Assembly (NCBI GenBank): GCA_051418075.1
Contig: JBPRGG010000031.1
Coordinates: 62,001-126,000, forward strand
DNA: 64,000 nt
Reading direction: 5' to 3'
Source: JBPRGG01 sp051418075
Lineage (GTDB): Bacteria > Bacteroidota > Bacteroidia > Cytophagales > Cyclobacteriaceae
Shown: positions 34,556 through 43,640 of the stretch, piece after piece
Layout of the letters: each line of letters begins with the position of its first letter
How positions within the stretch are numbered: position 1 is the first letter of the stretch
Program-made: the position numbers and the translations under genes
Notes under the pieces: generated by a model
Databases searched by the model: none
Told to the model about the DNA's origin: nothing
What the model saw: only the letters and a program-made list of their open reading frames with translations

Positions 34556-35932
34556 ATGGCTGTACCAGTAATGATGCCTCGCCAGGGGCAGTCCGTCGAA
34601 AGCTGTATCATCTCAGAATGGGTCAAAAAGAAAGGAGAAACAGTGCAGGAAGGGGAAGTGATCTTGGTCTATGAAACTGATAAAGCTTCATTTGAATTGG
34701 AGTCGCCTGCATCAGGGGTGCTTCTGGAAACTTTTTTTGATGAAGATGATGATGTGCCGGTTTTAACTAATGTTGCTGTAGTAGGGCAATCCGGTGAACC
34801 TGTGGCTGAATTTCATCCTGATGGGACAAGTATGTCCAGGCAGCCTGAAGAACAACCAGCAGCATCAGCAGTGCCTGATGAAAGCACTGAAAAGGCCTCA
34901 GCAAACAAAGAACAGCCTGAGGCAATACCCGGTTCATCAACCAGTCAGGACATGAAAATCTCTCCGCGAGCTAGAAATTTTGCTGAAAATAAAGGGTTAG
35001 ACCTGAACCAGCTTAAAATAATCGGCTCCGGACCTTATGGCCGTATCATTGAACAGGATTTGATCGATTATATAGATCAGCACCCTCAAGCCACACCATT
35101 AGCCCGGGAAATGGTCAGGCAGGAGCAAAAATACCAACCAGATCAGGGGTCAGGACTGGGCGGCCAAATCCGGAAAGAAGACCTCACTTCCGCTCCCGAA
35201 GCTACCAAAGAACCTTTAATGGACACTGGTGATGATTTCGAAACAAAAAAAGTTTCCAATATACGCCGTATCATTGCTGAAAATATGCATAAATCCCTGC
35301 AAAATTCGGCCCAACTTACCCACCATACCAGTGCCGATGCTCGTAGGATTCTCGATTTAAGAAAATTAGTGAAACAGAAATTAACCGAAAATGGTGGAGC
35401 CAATATCACCCTCAATGACATGGTTTGTTATGCCGTAATTCGGGCTTTGAAAAAACATCCGGAGGCCAACAGCCACTTCCTGGGTGATTCTATCAGAACC
35501 TATAAAAAGGTGCACCTGGGCATTGCAGTAGATACCGAAAGGGGCTTAATGGTGCCTGCATTGAAAAATGCTGATGATTTCAACCTGGCTGGCTTATCAA
35601 ACCAATTGAAACAGCTGGCAGCGCAATCCAAAAAAGGTAGTCTGGATCCGGAATTATTGGCCAGTACAGCCGCTTCATTTACCGTTTCTAACCTGGGTGC
35701 CTATGATATCGAGATTTTTACGCCGGTGATCAACCTGCCTCAGGCAGGAATTCTGGGAGTGAATACCATCATACACCGACCCCGGGATCTGGGAGATGGT
35801 ACCATTGCTTTTGTTCCACATATTGGTCTATCCCTGACCTATGATCACCGGGCTTTGGATGGAGCTCCGGCATCACGGTTCCTGAAAGCAATTAAGGATG
35901 AAATTGAGCATTTTGATTATAGTATAGACTGA
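34556..35932 (+). CDS. 2-oxoacid dehydrogenase E2 (dihydrolipoyl acyltransferase) with two PSBD-like segments
   Basis: 458 residues. A single lipoyl domain (about 1-80) has the attachment lysine K43 in ETDKASFE. After an A/P/E-rich linker, a first E3/E1-binding domain (about 133-175) carries SPRARNFAENKG and GSGPYGRI. A second, weaker copy follows (about 180-213) with TPLAREMVRQ and GSGLGGQIRKEDL. The catalytic domain (about 230-458) ends with the signature YDHRALDG (histidine and aspartate of HxxxDG). The enzyme transfers the acyl group from E1 to CoA. It is the first gene of the operon across from the UTRA regulator. The tandem binding domain is unusual; the acyl substrate (pyruvate, acetoin-like or other) is undetermined. 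Confidence 0.88.
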   Translation: MAVPVMMPRQGQSVESCIISEWVKKKGETVQEGEVILVYETDKASFELESPASGVLLETFFDEDDDVPVLTNVAVVGQSGEPVAEFHPDGTSMSRQPEEQPAASAVPDESTEKASANKEQPEAIPGSSTSQDMKISPRARNFAENKGLDLNQLKIIGSGPYGRIIEQDLIDYIDQHPQATPLAREMVRQEQKYQPDQGSGLGGQIRKEDLTSAPEATKEPLMDTGDDFETKKVSNIRRIIAENMHKSLQNSAQLTHHTSADARRILDLRKLVKQKLTENGGANITLNDMVCYAVIRALKKHPEANSHFLGDSIRTYKKVHLGIAVDTERGLMVPALKNADDFNLAGLSNQLKQLAAQSKKGSLDPELLASTAASFTVSNLGAYDIEIFTPVINLPQAGILGVNTIIHRPRDLGDGTIAFVPHIGLSLTYDHRALDGAPASRFLKAIKDEIEHFDYSID

Positions 35933-35937
35933 GCACT

Positions 35938-37299
35938 ATGGATACATTTGATTTAGCCATTATCGGAGGAGGACCTGCTGGTTATAATGCAGCAGAAAGG
36001 GCCGGCCAGCATAACCTGAAAACCATTTTATTTGAGGTGAACAAGCTGGGAGGTGTTTGCCTGAACGAAGGCTGCATTCCTACCAAAACCATGTTGCACA
36101 CTTCCAAACTGCTGGATTATGGCCGTGATTTTAGTAAATACGGCTTATCAGCGGATAACATTGGGTTTGATTACCCTGCCATTCTGAAGCGAAAGAATAA
36201 AGTGGTTCACACCCTGGTAAGTGGAGTTGGAATGAAAATGAAAAAACATAAGGTGCAGGTGGTTAATGGTTTTGCCCGTCTGGAGTCCCGCCAGGATGGA
36301 CAGATCATCATCAGTTCCGGAGATCAAGCTTATGCCGCCCGAAATGTGCTGATTGCTACCGGTGCTTCACCCGTGATTCCACCTATTCCCGGACTGGACC
36401 GGGAGCAGGTGTTGACCAGCAAGGAAATCCTGGACATGGAAAACGTGCCAGAAAGCCTGATTGTAATTGGTGGAGGTTATATCGGAATGGAATTTGGCGG
36501 ATTTTATAATACACTGGGTACCAAAGTAACTGTGATCGAGATGATGGATGAGATCTGTCCCGGCATGGATAAAGAGATCAGTGGCTACCTGCGCAAAGAC
36601 CTGACCAAAAAAGGCCTGAACTTCAACCTCAAATCAAAAGTGGTGGAAATTCGGGGCAAACAGGTGATTATTGAAAAAGAAGGAAAGAAAGAGACTATAG
36701 AGGCTGAAAAAATACTGATCAGTGTAGGACGAAGACCTAATATTCAGGGATTTGGTTTGGAAAATATAGGGGTTATGACCGATAAAGGTGCCATTGTGAC
36801 CGATCAATTTGGCCGCACCAATGTGCCTCAGGTTTATGCCGCCGGTGATGTTAACGGCAAATCTCTGCTGGCCCATACGGCATACCGGGAAGGTGAGGTG
36901 GTGATTAACCAAATCATCGGTAAAAAAGATCAAATGAGGTACCATGCCATACCTGGCGTGATTTACACCAATCCGGAGGTGGCTTCTGTAGGAATGACTG
37001 AAGAAATGGCCATACTGCAACAGGTTGACTATGAAGTCAAAACCCTGTCCATGGCTTACAGTGGCAGGTTTATTGCTGAAAATGAAGGGAAAAGCGGCCA
37101 TTGTAAAATGATCATCGGTAAAAAGTACCGGGAGATACTTGGTGTGCACATGATTGGCGGAGCCTGCTCTGAGATGATCTATGGGGCCAGTATGATGCTT
37201 GAATCAGAATTTCGCCTGCAGGAAATGGAGGAGGTGGTTTTCCCTCACCCCACCGTTTCAGAAGTGATAAGGGAAACCATTTTTGCATTTAATGATTAA
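35938..37299 (+). CDS. lpdA: Dihydrolipoyl dehydrogenase (E3)
   Basis: 453 residues of the class-I flavin disulfide reductases. FAD-binding GGGPAGYNAAE (10-20), the redox-active disulfide GGVCLNEGCIPTK (about 38-50, two cysteines four apart), NAD-binding GGGYIGMEFG (about 180-189), the second FAD motif VYAAGDV (about 299-305) and the C-terminal HPTVSE with the catalytic His-Glu pair are all present. It reoxidises lipoamide of E2 with NAD. It begins five bases after E2 and is followed 72 bases later by the fused E1, so this operon carries its own complete complex, presumably additional to housekeeping copies elsewhere. Confidence 0.95.
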   Translation: MDTFDLAIIGGGPAGYNAAERAGQHNLKTILFEVNKLGGVCLNEGCIPTKTMLHTSKLLDYGRDFSKYGLSADNIGFDYPAILKRKNKVVHTLVSGVGMKMKKHKVQVVNGFARLESRQDGQIIISSGDQAYAARNVLIATGASPVIPPIPGLDREQVLTSKEILDMENVPESLIVIGGGYIGMEFGGFYNTLGTKVTVIEMMDEICPGMDKEISGYLRKDLTKKGLNFNLKSKVVEIRGKQVIIEKEGKKETIEAEKILISVGRRPNIQGFGLENIGVMTDKGAIVTDQFGRTNVPQVYAAGDVNGKSLLAHTAYREGEVVINQIIGKKDQMRYHAIPGVIYTNPEVASVGMTEEMAILQQVDYEVKTLSMAYSGRFIAENEGKSGHCKMIIGKKYREILGVHMIGGACSEMIYGASMMLESEFRLQEMEEVVFPHPTVSEVIRETIFAFND

Positions 37300-37371
37300 G
37301 ATCAGCCAATCAGCAATAAGTGATATTTTACCTGAAATTAAGATTTAGAATAACAATAAATTATAATCCAT

Positions 37372-39837
37372 ATGACAAAGTCATTATTCATCGATCCGGC
37401 CGAATGCCGAAAATCAGATCAAATAAATATAGCACCCATTCCGGTCAATCAGTATTGTAAAACCCTGGAAGAGGAAAAATCGAATTATTCCCACCAGGAC
37501 CTGATCCGGATATATCAGGATATGGTCATCATCCGTGAATTTGAGACCATGCTGAACGAAATAAAAATATCAGGCGAATATAACGGAGTGGCTTATAACC
37601 ATCCCGGTCCGGCCCATCTTTCCATTGGTCAGGAAGCATCAGCTGTGGGTATGGCATATTACCTGGATGCAAATGATTTTATATTTGGTTCTCATAGAAG
37701 TCACGGGGAGATCCTGGCCAAAGGATTATCCGCCATTCACAAACTGGATGAAGATGAATTGATGAATATCATGAAGCAATATTTTGGGGGGCATACCCTG
37801 CGGGTAGTGGAAAAAGAAAAGCCGGAAAACATCAGGGAAATGGCCATAGATTTTCTGCTTTATGGCACTTTGGCTGAGATATTTGGCAAAGAATACGGCT
37901 TCAACAAAGGTTTGGGCGGTTCCATGCATGCCTTTTTTACGCCTTTCGGTGTTTATCCCAACAATGCCATCGTTGGTGGTTCCGGTGATATAGCAGTGGG
38001 GGCTGCTTTATATAAAAAAGTAAATCGAAAACCTGGAGTGGTCATTGCCAACATCGGCGATGCATCTGCCGGTTGTGGTCCTGTCTGGGAAGGAATGGTA
38101 TTCAGCGCCATGGACCAGTTCAGGCATCTGTGGGAAGGAGACATGAAAGGTGGCTTACCCATCATTTTCAACTTTATGAATAATCAGTATGGCATGGGTG
38201 GACAAACCCGGGGCGAAACCATGGGGTATGATCTGCTGGCCCGTATCGGTGCCGGTTTAAATCCGGATAATATGCATGCCGAGCGGGTAGATGGATACAA
38301 TCCCCTAGCTGTAATTGATGCTTTCAAAAGAAAAATAAGTGTTTTACAGGAAAATAAAGGACCGGTCCTGTTGGACACCCTGACCTACCGGTTCAGTGGG
38401 CATTCGCCTTCTGATGCATCAGCTTATCGTACCAAAGAAGAAATAGAAGCATGGCAAAAAGTGGATTCTATCATTACCTATGGACAGGGATTGGTAGAAG
38501 CCAGCATCGTAACCCGGGCTGAACTGGACCAGATTAATGCAGGTACCATGGATTTAATTACAAAGATCCTGAAATTGGCCGGAGATCCTGAAATCTCTCC
38601 CCGGCTGGACCTGGATAAATATCCTGATGCCATTGGAGATTATATGTTTTCCAATGAATCAGTGGATAAACTGGATGATAGAGCTCCTGATGTCAATATG
38701 CCTCTGGAAGAAAATCCCCGGGTTCAGCAAATTGCCAAAAAAGAACGCTTTGCCTTTAAAGACGGTAAGCCAGTGTCAAAAAATAAAGTTTATCAATTAA
38801 GGGATGGCTTGTTTGAAGCTATCGTCGACCGGTTTTACAAAGATCCCACCCTGGTTGCTTATGGTGAAGAAAACCGGGATTGGGGCGGTGCTTTTGCCGT
38901 TTACCGGGGCTTGACTGAAGCCTTGCCTTACCATCGCTTATTCAATTCTCCGATCTCTGAAGGTGCCATAGTTGGGACTGCAGTGGGTTATGGAATGTGT
39001 GGCGGTCGGGTGATTGCAGAGATCATGTACTGCGATTTTCTGGGTCGGTCCGGGGATGAAGTTTTTAACCAGCTTTCAAAATGGCAGGCGATGAGTGGTG
39101 GCCTGATCAAAATGCCGGCCATCATCAGGTTGTCGGTAGGATCCAAATACGGGGCCCAGCATTCCCAGGACTTTACTTCTCTGGTAGCTCATGTTCCTGG
39201 TTTAAAAGTAGTATTTCCGGCTACCCCTTATGATGCCAAAGGATTGATGAATGCCGCCTTGCAGGGAACAGATCCGGTCATGTTCTTCGAAAGTCAGCGT
39301 ATATACGACATCGGTGAAATGTTCCACCAGGAAGGTGTTCCCCAGGATTATTATGAGATTCCAATTGGTGAACCGGATATCAAACGCACTGGCAAAGACC
39401 TGACTATTTTATCCATAGGGGCCACTTTGTACCGGGCCATTGAAGCAGCCGATATTTTACAGGAAAAGTACGGGATTTCAACCGAGATCATTGATGCCCG
39501 TAGCCTGGTACCATTCAACTATGAATTGGTGGTGGAATCTGTGAAAAAAACCGGTAAAATTCTTTTGACCAGTGATGCCTGTTCCAGAGGCTCCTATCTG
39601 AAGGATATGGCTGCCACCATTTCAGAATTAGCCTTTGATTACCTGGATGCGCCTCCGGTGGTGGTAGGTTCAAGGAACTGGATCACACCGGCCTATGAAC
39701 ACGAACAATATTTTTTCCCTCAGCCAGATTGGTTAGTAGATGCGGTTCATGAAAAAATATTGCCATTAAAAGGATATACACCTAAAAATAATTTTACCAA
39801 CCTGGAGCAGATGAATCGCAGTAAAAAAGGCGTGTGA
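37372..39837 (+). CDS. Fused E1 alpha/beta thiamine-dependent 2-oxoacid (or acetoin-type) dehydrogenase
   Basis: 821 residues: E1 alpha-like (about 45-450) and E1 beta-like (about 470-800). The ThDP site begins GDASAG (G229) and ends with N270/N271 in FMNNQYGMG, the expected spacing. The beta half has VAYGEENRDWGG, FNSPISEGAIVG and AEIMYCDFLGRSGDE. It is clearly longer than the roughly 660-690-residue fused branched-chain E1 of many Bacteroidota, mainly through an N-terminal extension and an insert around residues 125-165. It decarboxylates a 2-oxoacid, or cleaves an alpha-hydroxyketone as acetoin dehydrogenase does. The polyol/ketose context makes the latter worth considering. The stop overlaps the next gene (GTGA). 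Confidence 0.88.
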   Translation: MTKSLFIDPAECRKSDQINIAPIPVNQYCKTLEEEKSNYSHQDLIRIYQDMVIIREFETMLNEIKISGEYNGVAYNHPGPAHLSIGQEASAVGMAYYLDANDFIFGSHRSHGEILAKGLSAIHKLDEDELMNIMKQYFGGHTLRVVEKEKPENIREMAIDFLLYGTLAEIFGKEYGFNKGLGGSMHAFFTPFGVYPNNAIVGGSGDIAVGAALYKKVNRKPGVVIANIGDASAGCGPVWEGMVFSAMDQFRHLWEGDMKGGLPIIFNFMNNQYGMGGQTRGETMGYDLLARIGAGLNPDNMHAERVDGYNPLAVIDAFKRKISVLQENKGPVLLDTLTYRFSGHSPSDASAYRTKEEIEAWQKVDSIITYGQGLVEASIVTRAELDQINAGTMDLITKILKLAGDPEISPRLDLDKYPDAIGDYMFSNESVDKLDDRAPDVNMPLEENPRVQQIAKKERFAFKDGKPVSKNKVYQLRDGLFEAIVDRFYKDPTLVAYGEENRDWGGAFAVYRGLTEALPYHRLFNSPISEGAIVGTAVGYGMCGGRVIAEIMYCDFLGRSGDEVFNQLSKWQAMSGGLIKMPAIIRLSVGSKYGAQHSQDFTSLVAHVPGLKVVFPATPYDAKGLMNAALQGTDPVMFFESQRIYDIGEMFHQEGVPQDYYEIPIGEPDIKRTGKDLTILSIGATLYRAIEAADILQEKYGISTEIIDARSLVPFNYELVVESVKKTGKILLTSDACSRGSYLKDMAATISELAFDYLDAPPVVVGSRNWITPAYEHEQYFFPQPDWLVDAVHEKILPLKGYTPKNNFTNLEQMNRSKKGV

Positions 39838-41036
39838 ATAAAATAGTCATTTTTGGGGCCGGAAAAATTGGCCGTTCATTCATCGGCCAGCTGTTTAGCC
39901 GCTCTGGTTACCAGGTGGTATTCGTAGATATCAATCAACCGGTTATTGAAGCCCTGAATCAAAGGAGGTCCTATAAAGTGATCATCAAAGCTGACCAGCA
40001 GCAGGAATTATGGATTGAAAATGTAAGGGGAGTGCTGGCCACTAATCAGGAGCAGGTGATTAATGAAATAGCTTCGGCTTCCATTATGGCATTAAGTGTT
40101 GGGAAATCCGCCTTGCCTTCAGTTATACCTCTCATAGCCCGGGGGTTGCATTTAAGACAATCCCGGCAGCCAGGTTGGCCCCTGGACATTATTATTGCTG
40201 AGAATTTTCGCAATGGAGCTGAATACCTGGAGCAGGAGTTGGAAAGATTACTTGACCAGGGTTATCCTTTAAAGAATCTGGTAGGTTTGGTTGAAACAAG
40301 TATTGGAAAGATGGTGCCTATCATGACCCAAAAGGAATTAGAGGAAGATATCTTACAGGTATTCGCCGAACCTTACAACACCTTGATACTGGATCAGAAG
40401 GCCTTTAAAAACCCCATTCCAAAGGTGGAAGGTTTGGCTCCCAGGCAAAACATGAAAGCCTGGGTGGATCGTAAATCTTTTGTTCATAACCTGGGCCATG
40501 CTGCTACGGCTTACCTGGGTTATCTACATCATCCTAAAGCCACTTTTATCTACCAGGTACTGGAGGATGAGAAAGTTTATAGCCTTGTAAAGTCGGCCAT
40601 GCAACAAGCTGCCGGCGTACTCAACCAAAAATATCCCGCTGAATACAACCAGGATGACTTACAAGATCACATTGAGGACCTACTTGCCCGATTTGGCAAT
40701 CGTGCATTGAAAGATACCGTTTTCAGAGTAGGGTTAGACCTGGAAAGAAAATTAGGGCCGGATGATCGGCTCTGGGGGGTGATTAATTTTGCCCGGCAAT
40801 TGCAAATGCCTTATGATCACATCCTTTATGCAGCAGTGGCTGGTTATTACTTCAGGGCCAAAGATGAACAGGGAAATTTATTTCACCGAGATCAGGTATT
40901 TGCAGGACAGTTATTCCCCCGGGGATTACCATTTTTGCTAAATCATATTTCCGGATTGGATCCGGTGGAGGATCGGGATTTAATGAACCAGGCCCTTGAA
41001 ATTGATCAGCAGATCCGGTCAGGCTTTAATATTTAA
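39834..41036 (+). CDS. Mannitol-1-phosphate 5-dehydrogenase family (MtlD-like)
   Basis: 400 residues starting at a GTG that overlaps the E1 stop. The N-terminal Rossmann motif IVIFGAGKIGRSFIG (3-17) followed by FVDINQPVIEALNQRRSY is the MtlD/mannitol dehydrogenase pattern, and the C-terminal catalytic region with WVDRKSFVHNLGHAATAYLG (about 209-228) corresponds to the K-x4-N-x2-H polyol-dehydrogenase motif (K and H visible). It should interconvert a hexitol phosphate and a ketose phosphate with NAD. The exact stereochemistry cannot be read. Its position in an operon with SrlD- and SorE-like enzymes supports hexitol-phosphate metabolism. Confidence 0.82.
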   Translation: MNKIVIFGAGKIGRSFIGQLFSRSGYQVVFVDINQPVIEALNQRRSYKVIIKADQQQELWIENVRGVLATNQEQVINEIASASIMALSVGKSALPSVIPLIARGLHLRQSRQPGWPLDIIIAENFRNGAEYLEQELERLLDQGYPLKNLVGLVETSIGKMVPIMTQKELEEDILQVFAEPYNTLILDQKAFKNPIPKVEGLAPRQNMKAWVDRKSFVHNLGHAATAYLGYLHHPKATFIYQVLEDEKVYSLVKSAMQQAAGVLNQKYPAEYNQDDLQDHIEDLLARFGNRALKDTVFRVGLDLERKLGPDDRLWGVINFARQLQMPYDHILYAAVAGYYFRAKDEQGNLFHRDQVFAGQLFPRGLPFLLNHISGLDPVEDRDLMNQALEIDQQIRSGFNI

Positions 41037-41069
41037 TGAAATAAAATTTTTTAAAATATCAACAAATCT

Positions 41070-42299
41070 ATGAATGCTTTAACTACATTTCCCTCTCAGG
41101 ATGAATTAAAAAGATGGTATCAAGGTCAGAATACCCGGCCTGTTTATAAAGTCAATGGACATTTTCACACCCCTTATTCTTTTAGCGCTTTTGAAAATAT
41201 ATCGGAAGTGCTGGATATGGCTGACCAGGAAAATGTAAGGGTGATCGGGATCAATGATTTTATTACCATGGATGGTTACCCGGAATTTTACGACCAGGCT
41301 CAGGCCCATAAAAAATTCCCCTTATTCAACATTGAATTCATGGGATTACTGAAAGAAGAACAAGCCAAAGGTGACCGGGTCAATGATCCCAATAATCCCG
41401 GAAGAACTTATTTCAGTGGCAAAGGACTGGATTTTCCGGTGAAACTGACTGGTCCATCTGCAGAAAAACTTTCCAGCGTGTTTCAGGAAAGCCTGGCCCA
41501 GACCAGGAGCATGGTAGAAAAGCTAAACCAGCATTTAATAGCCAAAGAAATTGATTTTTCCCTGCCATTTGAAGATATCAAAAAAAAATATGCCAAGGAA
41601 CTGGTACGGGAAAGACATATAGCCAAAGCCCTGAGAATTGAAGTTTTTGCCTATGCTGAAACTGATGAAGAAAGGAAAAATGTGCTGGAGCAAATTTATG
41701 ATGGCAAGGAAGTGAAGGTGAACATGCATGATACCGCAGCCCTGGACAATGAAATCAGATCTAACCTGCTCAAAGCCGGAGGAGTGGCTTTTGTACCGGA
41801 AGATCCCAAGGCTTTTCTGGAAATTGAAGAAGTGATCAGGATTATTCTGGATGCCGGCGGTATACCATGTTATCCGGTGCTGCTGGATGATGCCAGGGGC
41901 AATTTCACAGAGTTTGAAAAAGACTGGGATCACCTGCATCAGCGATTAAGTAGTCTTAATGTACATTGTATAGAGTTGATTCCGGGTCGGAATAAATATG
42001 AGATATTTAAGGAATTTGTCCAGTTTTTCCGCCAGAGAGATTACGTGATCACTTTTGGTACCGAACATAATACCCCGGCTATGGAACCTTTAACAGTGGG
42101 ATGCAGAAATGATGTGCCATTGGATGATGAGCTTTTACAGATCAACTATGAAGGAGCTACTGTAGTAGCAGCTCATCAGTACCTGCGGGCTAAAGGAGAA
42201 ACTGGTTATGTGGACCAGGATGGTAATCCCCGAAAGGACCTGATGCATGATTTTGTGCAGCTGGGAAAAGCAGTGATTGAAAAATTTGTTCAGGCCTAA
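41070..42299 (+). CDS. PHP-domain metal-dependent phosphatase-like protein
   Basis: 409 residues. The N-terminal metal-binding motif NGHFHTPYSF (H31, H33) is that of PHP-superfamily hydrolases, with NDFITMDGY (about 71-79) corresponding to the second motif and TFGTEHNTPAMEP (about 328-340) the C-terminal H/D cluster. A long helical insert (about 125-230) separates motifs 2 and 3. PHP proteins of this size are usually trinuclear-metal phosphatases of small phosphorylated metabolites. Between MtlD-like and SrlD-like genes it may dephosphorylate or isomerise a sugar phosphate. The stop overlaps the next start (TAATG). Confidence 0.75.
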   Translation: MNALTTFPSQDELKRWYQGQNTRPVYKVNGHFHTPYSFSAFENISEVLDMADQENVRVIGINDFITMDGYPEFYDQAQAHKKFPLFNIEFMGLLKEEQAKGDRVNDPNNPGRTYFSGKGLDFPVKLTGPSAEKLSSVFQESLAQTRSMVEKLNQHLIAKEIDFSLPFEDIKKKYAKELVRERHIAKALRIEVFAYAETDEERKNVLEQIYDGKEVKVNMHDTAALDNEIRSNLLKAGGVAFVPEDPKAFLEIEEVIRIILDAGGIPCYPVLLDDARGNFTEFEKDWDHLHQRLSSLNVHCIELIPGRNKYEIFKEFVQFFRQRDYVITFGTEHNTPAMEPLTVGCRNDVPLDDELLQINYEGATVVAAHQYLRAKGETGYVDQDGNPRKDLMHDFVQLGKAVIEKFVQA

Positions 42300-43603
42300 T
42301 GGATATTAAAATGAATGAAAACATCCTAACTATATTACCGGCACTACGCATGTTATTGTCCCAGTCTGAGCTGAAGGTATTGAAATGGCTGGAACATGAT
42401 AGAGTCAGAGACTATTTTGATCAGCCCCGAAATTACCAGGGGTTTGAAACACTGGCTCACCCACAGGATATTAATCATTGGCAATTAGCCCCACTCTGGC
42501 TGGAGGATCGGCCATCAGATGAAATGGGATCATACCTGGAATCGTCTGTGAAATCATACCAGGACAAGTTTCATTTGTTACCTCATTGTATCATCTGGGA
42601 AAATAATGGATTTATTGTAAGTGGAAAATCTGCCAAAGCCACCGATTTTTTAGCCGGGTTTTACCTTTATTTACTGGAAAAAGGTTGCGACAGGGTGCCA
42701 GATGAGCTGGATCTGATCCATGAAAATAATGGATTGATCAATGGACTGGATGAAATTTACCTGAGTGATACCCTGCCGGGAAAAATGGAAGGAAAAATTG
42801 CTATAGTCACCGGTGGTGCTCAGGGATTTGGCAAAGGCATTGTGGAACATTTATTCCGGGAAGGAGCTAATATCATCATTGCCGATATCAACCAGGAAGT
42901 TGGGCAGGCAACAGCTGACCAAATCAATCAAAAGGAAGCCAAAAACAAAGTGGTTTTTGTGCAAACCAATATTGCAGAGCCTGAATCAGTACAAAATCTC
43001 ATGATTCAATCTGTGAAAGCTTTTGGTGGATTGGATGCTTTGATCAGTAATGCCGGCGTTCTGAAAGCTGGAAGTTTGGCAGAAATGGATGAAAAATCCT
43101 TCGATTTTGTGACCAATGTCAATTACAAGGGATTTTTTCTTTGTACCAAATATGGCACCACACCCATGAAAGTTCAGCATCAGTTTAATTCCGAACATTT
43201 TATGGATATTATCCAGATCAATAGCAAATCCGGATTGCAGGGAAGTAATAAGAATTTTGCTTACGCCGGAGGTAAATTTGGGGGGATAGGACTCACCCAG
43301 TCCTTTGCCCTGGAACTGGTAGAATACAACATCAAGGTGAATGCCATCTGTCCGGGCAATTATTTTGAAGGGCCCCTTTGGTCAGATCCGGAAAAGGGAT
43401 TGTTTGCTCAATACCTCAAGGCCGGTAAGATACCCGGTGCTAAATCTATCCAGGACGTAAAGCAGTTTTATGAAGCCAAGGTGCCTATGAAAAGAGGCTG
43501 TTACCCGGAAGATGTGATGAAAGCCATTTATTATGTGGTGGATCAGCATTATGAAACCGGCCAAGCCATACCGGTCACAGGCGGACAGGTCATGTTAAAA
43601 TAA
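42299..43603 (+). CDS. SrlD-like sorbitol-6-phosphate dehydrogenase fused to a truncated aldolase-like domain
   Basis: 434 residues in two parts. Residues about 165-434 are a short-chain dehydrogenase: NAD loop TGGAQGFGKG (about 170-179), active-site serine in QINSKSG, Y322 and K326 of YxxxK, and the C-terminal block KVPMKRGC...TGQAIPVTGGQV, which is nearly that of sorbitol-6-phosphate 2-dehydrogenase SrlD. Residues 1-160 are not part of normal SrlD. Their segment HCIIWENNGFIVSGKSAKA recalls the C-terminal NHG.v.G.T strand of class II aldolases, as in bifunctional aldolase/SDR proteins, but the metal-binding HH motif is missing. I infer a decayed aldolase domain retained for structure. Confidence 0.8.
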   Translation: MDIKMNENILTILPALRMLLSQSELKVLKWLEHDRVRDYFDQPRNYQGFETLAHPQDINHWQLAPLWLEDRPSDEMGSYLESSVKSYQDKFHLLPHCIIWENNGFIVSGKSAKATDFLAGFYLYLLEKGCDRVPDELDLIHENNGLINGLDEIYLSDTLPGKMEGKIAIVTGGAQGFGKGIVEHLFREGANIIIADINQEVGQATADQINQKEAKNKVVFVQTNIAEPESVQNLMIQSVKAFGGLDALISNAGVLKAGSLAEMDEKSFDFVTNVNYKGFFLCTKYGTTPMKVQHQFNSEHFMDIIQINSKSGLQGSNKNFAYAGGKFGGIGLTQSFALELVEYNIKVNAICPGNYFEGPLWSDPEKGLFAQYLKAGKIPGAKSIQDVKQFYEAKVPMKRGCYPEDVMKAIYYVVDQHYETGQAIPVTGGQVMLK

Positions 43604-43640
43604 AAAGCAGAAATAATCAGAAACAAAACATTTTAAATAT

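Noticed and set aside
36634..37149. 171-codon minus-strand frame opposite the E3 gene
   Set aside because: Shadow of the dihydrolipoyl dehydrogenase coding strand; no start context or family.
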